Positions 1 to 5,081 of a DNA stretch of 5,081 nt are shown here, in pieces; position 1 is the stretch's first letter; the number at the start of each line of letters is the position of its first letter. A model generated the notes under the pieces. It ran no database searches, had not been told where the DNA came from, and saw nothing but the letters and a program-made list of their open reading frames with translations. This DNA is from Verrucomicrobiales bacterium (GTDB taxonomy: Bacteria; Verrucomicrobiota; Verrucomicrobiia; Verrucomicrobiales; SKLO01), in the NCBI GenBank assembly GCA_007123195.1, contig SKLO01000387.1:1-5081 (forward strand), in the 5' to 3' direction. Both the position numbers and the translations under genes were made by a program.

Positions 1-634
1 CACCGCCGCCGGCGACGACCACCCCCGCGTGCGGCTGGAATCGGTGGTGGCCGCGGCGGCCATCGATCACCCCGACAGCGCGCGCGCTGTTCTGGCCGTG
101 TTCGCGCACCCCCGCGACCGCTTCATCGATTATGCCCTTGAGCAGAACATCCGTGCCCAGCCATTGCACTGGCGTGGGCTGCTGGAACAACCGGCGGAGG
201 AGGTGGAGTTGCCCGGCGGGGCGGGTGAGTTCCTGCGCCAGCGTCTTGAGCCGGCCCCTCCGCCGCATCCGGGCCGGGTCATCTACGCTTCGTTGTGCTC
301 GAACTGCCATCAACCGGAGGGCGGCGGGTTGGCCGGGGTCTATCCGGCGCTGACCGGGTCGCCGTGGCTGGCCGGGGATCGGGCCGAGGCCCTGATCAAG
401 ATCACCCTGCACGGACTGGCGACCGGAGAAGCCCCGACCGGCGGCGCCACCCCTGCGCTGCCAATGCCGGCCATGGGCCTGACCGATGAACAGGCCGCGG
501 CGGTGCTCAACTACGTGGCCGAGTCGTTCGGCGGCGATGGCCGGTCGACGGGCTTCACCCCGGACCAGGTGCGCGCCGTGCGCGAGCGTCACGCTGGGCG
601 CACCGCCTTCTGGACCGCCGATGAGCTGGAGTGA
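1..634 (+). CDS. PVC-type heme-binding protein, C-terminal part (HEAT-like segment plus cytochrome c domain)
   Basis: This is the 3' end of a larger gene. The frame is open from base 2 with no start needed, giving 210 visible residues before the TGA. Visible residues 5-50 are helical and HEAT-like (DDHPRVRLESVVAAA, then FIDYALEQNIRA). This pattern is familiar just ahead of the cytochrome domain in large planctomycete/verrucomicrobial heme-binding proteins, which often carry an N-terminal PQQ/sorbosone-dehydrogenase-like propeller that would lie off the left edge. Residues 90-178 form a class I cytochrome c. Heme is attached at C99-S-N-C102-H103, and the distal methionine is probably M155 in PMPAMG (M158 is an alternative). 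The fold ends in the helix EQAAAVLNYVAESFG. The tail (TPDQVRAVRERHAGRTAFWTADEL) matches the usual ending of this family. Expected role: periplasmic electron acceptor for a fused or partner dehydrogenase; the substrate cannot be told from this fragment. The gene converges on the 744-3350 gene, with 109 bases between their stops. Confidence 0.88.
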   Translation, partial: TAAGDDHPRVRLESVVAAAAIDHPDSARAVLAVFAHPRDRFIDYALEQNIRAQPLHWRGLLEQPAEEVELPGGAGEFLRQRLEPAPPPHPGRVIYASLCSNCHQPEGGGLAGVYPALTGSPWLAGDRAEALIKITLHGLATGEAPTGGATPALPMPAMGLTDEQAAAVLNYVAESFGGDGRSTGFTPDQVRAVRERHAGRTAFWTADELE

Positions 635-704
635 CGCTGACATGCGGCCATGAATATGGGCATGTGAGGGGATCCTGGCTGGTCACCAACCCTGCACCAA
701 CAGC

Positions 705-739
705 CAACAACAAAGAACAAAGAACAAAGAACAGAGAAC
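705..739. repeat. AAAGAAC heptamer tandem array, left copy
   Basis: Three perfect AAAGAAC units (712-718, 719-725, 726-732) are followed by AGAGAAC (733-739). A degenerate unit, CAACAAC (705-711), precedes them. The array lies in the gap between two convergent genes, and its edge is only four bases beyond the stop codon of the minus-strand DUF1592-family gene. In that gene's transcript it would read as a U-rich GUUCUUU trailer. It is strikingly AT-rich against GC-rich surroundings. No strong stem followed by a U-tract is visible here, so it is not a classical terminator. A related array in inverted orientation lies upstream of the same gene (3384-3411). Confidence 0.9.
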
Positions 740-743
740 AGAC

Positions 744-3350
744 CTACTTGTAGCGGAAGGCGTCGCTGGTGGCGACGGCTTGGATCAGGGTGTGGAGGGT
801 GTCGCCCTGATGCTGCATCTGGTCCGCCAGGTGCTCGATGAGGCTGCGGTCGGCGGGGACGAGCGGGCGGCCGAGGGCGTAGACGAGCATTTTCTCGGCG
901 AGCGCGCGGCGGAAGCGGTCCTGTTGCTCGAAGAGCAGGGCCTTGAACTCCTCGAAGGTCTCGAAGCTGAGGCCGTTGGGCAGGGTGCCGCTGGCATCGA
1001 TGGCGGGCGTGTTGCGGCCGCGGAAGTCCTCGCCGTCCTGCTGCTCGCGCCAGGCGCCGATGACGTTGAAGTTCTCCATCGCCAGCCCGTAGGGATCGAT
1101 CCGGCGGTGGCAGGCGGCGCAGGTCTCGACCTGCTGGTGCTGGATCAGCCGGTCGCGAACGGTGAGGTTCTCGCCCTCGATGTTGGGCTCGACCTCGCCG
1201 GCGTTGGGCGGCGGCGGGTTGGGCGGATCGTTGAACAGCACCTCCCTCACATACACACCACGGTTGACCGGCTTGGTGCGGTTGCCGTCGGAGCCGAACA
1301 TGGCGACCCCGGCCATGCCGAGCAGGCCGCCGCGGGGGGAGTCGGGCGGCAGCGTGACGGGAACAAACTCGGTCTCGCTGGCGGCCTCGCGCGGCAGCTG
1401 GTAGAACTCGGCCAGCCGGCGGTTGGCCATGGTCCAGTCGGAGTCGAGAAACTCGGTGACCGGCAGGGACTCGCGCAGCACGCGGCGGAAGAACGCCAGT
1501 GCCTCCTGTTCCATCGCCTCGCCGAGTGCGGCGTCGAACTCCCGGTAGAGCCTTTCGTCCGGCATGAAGGCGCGGAACTCGTGGACCTTCATCCACTGGG
1601 CGCCGAAATCCTGCACCAGCGCCTCGGCCTTGTCGTCTTCCAGCATGCGGCCGATCTCGGCGGTGAGGATGTCGGGGTCGGACAACCGGCCGGCGGCGGC
1701 GAGTTCGAACAGCTGCTCGTCGGGCATGCTGGACCAGATGAAGTAGGACAGGCGCGAGGCCAGTTCCCAGTCGTCGAGCGGGCGCGGGGCAGGGGACGGG
1801 ACGCCGTTGTCGCTGCCGGCAAGGTCGTCGGCTGTGGCGGGCTCGAGCAGGTAGAGGAACGCGGGCGAGGTCAGCACGGCGCTGACCGCCAGTCCGACGG
1901 CGTCGATGAAGCTGCCGCCGTGGTCGAGTTCCCCCTGGACGAGGTCGAGGTAGGGTTGTTCCTCGCCGGGTTGCAGCGGACGGCGGAACGCTCTGGGCAT
2001 GAACTTGAGCAGGATGTCGCGGGCGTAATCCAGATCGGGCTCTTGTTCGCGGCCGTCGAAGAAGATGGTCCGGTGGCTGGCGGGCGGCCAGCTTTCGTAG
2101 AGCGGTCCCTCGACTTCGATGTAGTCGATGAACAGGCGCGGGAGTTGCGAGGGATCGACCGCGTCGGGGTTGGGGCGGCTGCCGGCGTGGCCCTCGAGCA
2201 GCTTGCGGCCGGCCAGGCGGATGGAGGTGACGTAGTCGCCGGCGACCCCGGCCTCCTCGATCGCGCGTCGCAGTTGGATGGCCTCCTGATTGGTGCTGAA
2301 GAAGTTGGTGCCGTTGACGATAGTCACATTGTATTCGCCGCCGTCCGGGTCGCGTGGCATGGTGGTTTCGTAAAGCGTGGGCGTCTCGGTGACGTCGGTC
2401 TCGATGAGCAACCGGCGGTCGGCCTCGGGATGGTTCTGGGTGAAGCGCATGCGCACCGGTTCGCCGTCGGCGCCGGGCAGTCCCCAGGCCCGGACGCGGA
2501 CGTGGTAGAGTCCGGCGACCGGGATCTCGTCGCGGGTGTCGCCGTATTTCATGCGACCGAACGAGCGCGTGCTGCTGGTCATCAGCACGATGTGGTCGTC
2601 GGCGCAGATGACGCCGGGCTGGGAGCAGATGTATTCGATGGCGCGGTTCCGGGCGATGTCCTCCATTTCCATCCGCATGATGTCGGTGGGGAACTCGGGC
2701 GGGCCGGTGACGAGGGCGCGGTCGACCACCTCGCGTGCCACCAGGTAGTAGGTTTCTAGCAGGGACTGGTCGAGCATCAGGGCGCTGCTGACCTTGTCGA
2801 AACCCTCGGCGGTGCCGTCGGCGGGAAGTTGATCGAGCGGGTTGTCGCCGGGCAGGAAGGTGACTGCGAGCAGGTCGCGCAGGGTGTTGGCGTATTCACT
2901 GCGGTTCATGCGGCGCAGCAGCACGCGGTCGCCGGCGCCGAGGGCCAGTCGCTCGGCGTGGCGCAGTTCGGCCGCGATCCAGTCGGTGACGGGCTGGATT
3001 TCATCGACCGACGGCAGCGACGGTGAGTCCGGCGGCGGCATTTCGCCGAGGTTGAGGTTGTCCATCACCTCCAGCCAGATGCCCTGGGTGCGCGCGGTTT
3101 GGAAATCGATGCCGAGGTCGTCGAGCCGCAGGTCGCCGCGCTGCCGGTCCTCGTTGTGGCAGCGGTGGCAGTGTTCTTCCAGGAAGGGTTGGACGAGGGT
3201 GTGGAAGGTGTCGGGATCGAGCGCCGAGGCCTCGGGGCCGGGGCCGGCGGCATCCACGGGCGCGCGGGCGAAGGCAGCCCACACGGCGGCCGCCGCGATC
3301 ACGGCGGCGATGGCGGACAAGGCGGTGCGGCGGCGGATGAGGCGCGGCAT
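744..3350 (-). CDS. Di-heme planctomycete-type cytochrome, DUF1587/DUF1595/DUF1592/DUF1588/DUF1585 protein
   Basis: Residue numbers here count from the upstream GTG at 3371 (875 aa). I prefer the ATG at 3350 (868 aa, starting at residue 8), because it directly precedes a basic stretch (RLIRRR) and a hydrophobic segment (about 16-36) that looks like a signal peptide or membrane anchor. Neither start has a clear Shine-Dalgarno. Residues 54-112 are a planctomycete cytochrome c-like domain with C68-H-R-C71-H72 and LGEMPPPD. Residues 150-212 are DUF1587 (LLRRMNRSEYANTLRDLLAV). About 280-425 is a beta-rich, probably jelly-roll segment ending FIDYIEVEGP. About 445-508 is DUF1595 (MPRAFRRPL), about 530-660 DUF1592 (ELASRLSYFIWSSMPD) and about 678-775 DUF1588 (NRTKPVNRGVYVRE and a second heme site C751-A-A-C754-H755). 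About 790-870 is DUF1585 (MLVYALGRPL). The length and domain order are complete for the family. It probably acts in the periplasm or at the cell surface as a redox protein, perhaps on polymeric substrates; the reaction is unknown. It is the last gene of the minus-strand cluster. Confidence 0.93.
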   Translation of the reverse strand: MPRLIRRRTALSAIAAVIAAAAVWAAFARAPVDAAGPGPEASALDPDTFHTLVQPFLEEHCHRCHNEDRQRGDLRLDDLGIDFQTARTQGIWLEVMDNLNLGEMPPPDSPSLPSVDEIQPVTDWIAAELRHAERLALGAGDRVLLRRMNRSEYANTLRDLLAVTFLPGDNPLDQLPADGTAEGFDKVSSALMLDQSLLETYYLVAREVVDRALVTGPPEFPTDIMRMEMEDIARNRAIEYICSQPGVICADDHIVLMTSSTRSFGRMKYGDTRDEIPVAGLYHVRVRAWGLPGADGEPVRMRFTQNHPEADRRLLIETDVTETPTLYETTMPRDPDGGEYNVTIVNGTNFFSTNQEAIQLRRAIEEAGVAGDYVTSIRLAGRKLLEGHAGSRPNPDAVDPSQLPRLFIDYIEVEGPLYESWPPASHRTIFFDGREQEPDLDYARDILLKFMPRAFRRPLQPGEEQPYLDLVQGELDHGGSFIDAVGLAVSAVLTSPAFLYLLEPATADDLAGSDNGVPSPAPRPLDDWELASRLSYFIWSSMPDEQLFELAAAGRLSDPDILTAEIGRMLEDDKAEALVQDFGAQWMKVHEFRAFMPDERLYREFDAALGEAMEQEALAFFRRVLRESLPVTEFLDSDWTMANRRLAEFYQLPREAASETEFVPVTLPPDSPRGGLLGMAGVAMFGSDGNRTKPVNRGVYVREVLFNDPPNPPPPNAGEVEPNIEGENLTVRDRLIQHQQVETCAACHRRIDPYGLAMENFNVIGAWREQQDGEDFRGRNTPAIDASGTLPNGLSFETFEEFKALLFEQQDRFRRALAEKMLVYALGRPLVPADRSLIEHLADQMQHQGDTLHTLIQAVATSDAFRYK

Positions 3351-3383
3351 GACTGGCGGAATGGTTCTCACAAAAATGGGCAG

Positions 3384-3411
3384 GTTATTTGTTCCTTGTT
3401 CTTTGTTTTTT
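3384..3411. repeat. GTTCTTT heptamer tandem array, right copy
   Basis: Four consecutive 7-base units read on the plus strand: GTTATTT, GTTCCTT, GTTCTTT, GTTTTTT (3384-3411). Read on the minus strand they are variants of AAAGAAC, the same unit as the array at 705-739 but inverted relative to it. The array sits in the gap between the FGE-like gene stop (3467) and the DUF1592-family start, 12 bases upstream of the GTG at 3371 and 33 bases upstream of the preferred ATG at 3350. In the mRNA it makes an A-rich leader. One unit reads AAGGAAC, which is purine-rich but too far from either start to be a normal ribosome binding site. It is more diverged than the left copy. Confidence 0.82.
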
Positions 3412-3466
3412 GTGATCGTCGGTTCAGCAGCTGGTTTTCGGACCTGCGCCGGGGAGGGGGTGGATG

Positions 3467-4732
3467 TCAGGGTTCGATCTCGCGGACCACGCGGAAGCCG
3501 ATGTGGGGGTAGTGATCGTTGGCGTCGGCGAAGGCGCGGTTGGAGCTGCGGGCGTGGACCGGGCTGACATACCAGGAACCGCCGCGCAGCGAGCGCCAGT
3601 CGCCGTGCTCGTGCTGGGGCGTGGAGTCGGGTCCGCCGGGGTCGTCGTAGGGCTGTTGGTCAAGGATCTGTTGCGCACGCTCGAAGTGGGCGGTGAGGTG
3701 GCGGTAGTAGTCGGCCTGATAGCGGTCGGAGCACCATTCCCAGACATTGCCGTGCATGTCGAACAAGCCCCAGGGGTTCGGTTTGAAACTGGCCACCGGG
3801 GCGGTGTGGATGTAGCCGTCATTCTGCCGGTCGGGATCGGTGAGCACTTGTTGGCGCGACATCAGGTCGGGGTCATGCGCGGCCAGGCTGGCGTCGGCGA
3901 CGTTGGCGTGGGCATAGATTTGGTCGGGGTCGTCGCCGGTGAAGTAGAGTGTGGTGGTGCCGGCGCGGCAGGCGTATTCCCATTCGGCCTCGGTGGGCAA
4001 CCGGTAGCGGGCGCCCTCGACCTCCGACAGCCAGCGGCAGAACGCCACCGCGTCATGCCAGGAGACGGAGGTGACCGGGTGGACGTCGGTTTGCTCAAAC
4101 CCGGGCCGGCGCCAGTGGTGGTCGGGCGAGGGGATGAAGCGCTCGGTTTCGCGCGCCTCGGGATCGCGGATCATGGCTCCGCCCTGGCGCTCGGCGGTGG
4201 TGCGGTGGTTGGTGGCCTCGACGAAGGCGGCGAACTGGCCGACGGTGACCTCGGTGCGGCCGAGGCGGAACGGCCGGGTGATGCGCACGTGCGCCTGGGG
4301 TTGCTCGGTTTCGTTGACGGTGACGTGGTTGTAGGAGCTGTGGGGGTGGCGGGCGCGAAGTTCGTTGGGTGAATCCAGCCCCATGACGAAGGTGCCGGCG
4401 GGAAGGGCGACCAATTGGATGCCGATCGAATCGGTGATGACGTCGTCGCCGGCGGAGGTGGCCGGGTCCGGCTGCGACGCGGCGACCGGGCCATGGGTTG
4501 TCGGCCAGAGCATGGCGACCGCGCTCGCCATGGCCAGGGCCGGGGCCGTGAACCGGGTGCGAACCGGGCCGGGCGGGGTCGCGGGCCGGTGGGCGCGGCG
4601 GGTGGATGGGGGCCGGGGAACGGCTGTGGCTGCCTGGGCTTGCCGGCTGTGGCCGGCCGGGTGGTTGTTCACGGGGAAACCAGGTTTGGCAGCGGTGGTT
4701 CGGGCGGCGTTCGCATGGGGGATGATGGCCAT
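3467..4732 (-). CDS. Exported SUMF1/FGE-sulfatase-fold protein lacking the catalytic cysteine pair
   Basis: This 421-residue protein belongs to the formylglycine-generating-enzyme (SUMF1) fold family. The domain spans about 103-418. Family landmarks are LVALPAGTFVMG (107-118), RLGRTEVTVGQF (156-167), HPVTSVSWHDAVAFCRWLS (218-236), YRLPTEAEWEYACRAG (243-258), WGLFDMHGNVWEWCSD (321-336), LRGGSW (382-387) and GFRVVR (412-417). A hydrophobic segment at 61-77 followed by VAAS near 83-86 suggests export. A long Ala/Pro/Arg/His-rich stretch of about 60 residues precedes it, which is unusual for a signal peptide. A GTG at codon 21 is an alternative start, but no start lies right at the hydrophobic segment and no clear Shine-Dalgarno is visible. 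After GGSW, where true FGEs carry two active-site cysteines, this protein has YVSPVHARSSNRAF; its only cysteines are C232, C255 and C334. It is therefore probably not a sulfatase activator; a binding, scaffold or other oxidoreductase role is possible. It starts 12 bases after the DUF1552 stop, so co-transcription is likely. Confidence 0.9.
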   Translation of the reverse strand: MAIIPHANAARTTAAKPGFPVNNHPAGHSRQAQAATAVPRPPSTRRAHRPATPPGPVRTRFTAPALAMASAVAMLWPTTHGPVAASQPDPATSAGDDVITDSIGIQLVALPAGTFVMGLDSPNELRARHPHSSYNHVTVNETEQPQAHVRITRPFRLGRTEVTVGQFAAFVEATNHRTTAERQGGAMIRDPEARETERFIPSPDHHWRRPGFEQTDVHPVTSVSWHDAVAFCRWLSEVEGARYRLPTEAEWEYACRAGTTTLYFTGDDPDQIYAHANVADASLAAHDPDLMSRQQVLTDPDRQNDGYIHTAPVASFKPNPWGLFDMHGNVWEWCSDRYQADYYRHLTAHFERAQQILDQQPYDDPGGPDSTPQHEHGDWRSLRGGSWYVSPVHARSSNRAFADANDHYPHIGFRVVREIEP

Positions 4733-4744
4733 CGACGTCAGGCT

Positions 4745-5081
4745 TCAGGCGACGAGGTCGGCGATGACGCCGGTGCTGTCCTGGAACCCGGGCCCGGGAT
4801 CGACGCCGGCGCGGTCGAGCATGGTGTGCCAGAGCGAGGCCAGCGGGGTGCGGTCGAGGTCGAGGTGACCGCCGTGGCGCACGCCGAGGGCACGGCCGCC
4901 GGTGAGCACGGTGGGCAGCCGGTCGCGGCTGTGGTCGAAGCCCATGCCGCTGGAGTAACCCAGCAGGGTGTGGTCGAGCAGGGTGGTGCCGTCGGGCTGG
5001 CGCACCGCCTTGAGGCGGTCGATCAGGTGGGCCCAATGGGTCATGTAGATCACGTCGACCGCGGCCAGTTCCTCGAGGTTC
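4745..5081 (-). CDS. DUF1552 family protein, C-terminal part
   Basis: The gene enters from the right edge: the frame is open to base 5080 and 111 residues are visible before the TGA at 4747-4745. The start and N-terminal part, including any Tat or Sec signal, lie outside the window. The visible part matches the end of DUF1552 proteins. A helix (LAAVDVIYMTHWAHLIDRLKAV) is followed by the family core, GTTLLDHTLLGYSSGMG, then DHSRDRLPTVLTGGRAL, GGHLDLDRTPLASLW, and the closing MLDRAGVDPGPGFQDSTGVI. DUF1552 is an uncharacterised family, related in overall plan to DUF1501 (alkaline-phosphatase-superfamily-like secreted proteins) and commonly encoded next to DUF1592 cytochromes. Its activity is not established. 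DUF1501 is a less likely alternative, because the core here lacks that family's typical GEFGRTP motif. It is the first visible gene of the minus-strand cluster. Confidence 0.82.
   Translation of the reverse strand, partial: NLEELAAVDVIYMTHWAHLIDRLKAVRQPDGTTLLDHTLLGYSSGMGFDHSRDRLPTVLTGGRALGVRHGGHLDLDRTPLASLWHTMLDRAGVDPGPGFQDSTGVIADLVA

Noticed and set aside
676..706. Possible hairpin TGGCTG / CAGCCA in the convergent gap as a terminator
   Set aside because: Only six base pairs with a 19-base loop, and not followed by a T-run on the plus strand. Too weak to call.
589..1596. A 335-codon minus-strand frame overlapping the end of the DUF1592-family gene
   Set aside because: Arg/Pro/Ala-rich shadow translation of the real frame, with its end running through the heptamer array and the plus-strand gene.
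780..2759. A 659-codon open frame on the plus strand, antisense to the DUF1592-family gene
   Set aside because: Its translation is low-complexity and rich in Gly, Val, Ala, Glu and Asp with no recognisable domain. The opposite strand encodes a full multi-domain protein with two heme motifs. Long antisense frames are expected in GC-rich DNA with strong third-position bias.
705..3411. The heptamer arrays as CRISPR repeats or insertion-sequence ends
   Set aside because: The units are 7 bases with no spacers, there is no transposase between them, and no target-site duplication could be recognised at the outer edges.
3464..4372. A 302-codon plus-strand frame antisense to the FGE-like gene
   Set aside because: Gly/Val/Ala-rich translation without motifs, while the other strand carries clear FGE-fold signatures.
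4677..4687. Perfect small palindrome AAACC-A-GGTTT inside the FGE-like gene
   Set aside because: Eleven bases within coding sequence, with a single-base centre and no second copy seen. Consistent with chance.
4095..5036. A 313-codon minus-strand frame overlapping the FGE-like and DUF1552 genes
   Set aside because: The translation is almost entirely Arg, Pro, His and Ala and runs across the boundary of two well-supported genes. It is a frame shadow.

Overview
The window looks like chromosomal DNA from a GC-rich, free-living bacterium. The gene content is typical of the Planctomycetes/Verrucomicrobia (PVC) group: a HEAT-plus-cytochrome 'PVC-type heme-binding' protein, a DUF1587/1595/1592/1588/1585 planctomycetal cytochrome, a DUF1552 protein and an FGE-sulfatase-fold protein. 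Some gammaproteobacteria and other heterotrophs also carry DUF1592/DUF1552 pairs, so the taxonomic call is an inference. Almost the whole window is coding. I see no rRNA, tRNA, CRISPR array, transposase or phage gene.

Layout. Bases 1-634 (+) are the 3' end of a large secreted protein that ends in a short HEAT-like stretch and a class I cytochrome c domain. Bases 635-743 are a convergent intergenic gap holding an AT-rich heptamer array. Three genes follow on the minus strand, in transcription order from the right edge: the C-terminal 111 residues of a DUF1552 protein (4745 to beyond the edge), an exported SUMF1/FGE-like protein (3467-4732, 12 bases downstream), and an 868-residue di-heme DUF1592-family protein (744-3350). 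The gap of about 100 bases before the last gene carries a second heptamer array, in the opposite orientation to the first.

How they may work together. DUF1592 and DUF1552 proteins are recurrent genomic partners in this part of the tree and are thought to act outside the cytoplasm, probably in breaking down complex organic matter, but their biochemistry is largely unsettled. Here an FGE-fold protein lies between them. It lacks the cysteine pair that defines catalytic formylglycine-generating enzymes, so it is more likely a binding or accessory protein than a sulfatase activator. The convergent cytochrome gene suggests a periplasmic electron-transfer or oxidoreductase neighbourhood.

The most unusual feature is non-coding. 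The DUF1592 gene is bracketed by two (AAAGAAC)n / (GTTCTTT)n arrays in inverted orientation. They match over 20 bases with one difference, so the leader and trailer of the same mRNA could in principle pair. I did not find a convincing new multi-gene system. The rest is a fairly ordinary PVC-style cytochrome/DUF1552 locus.
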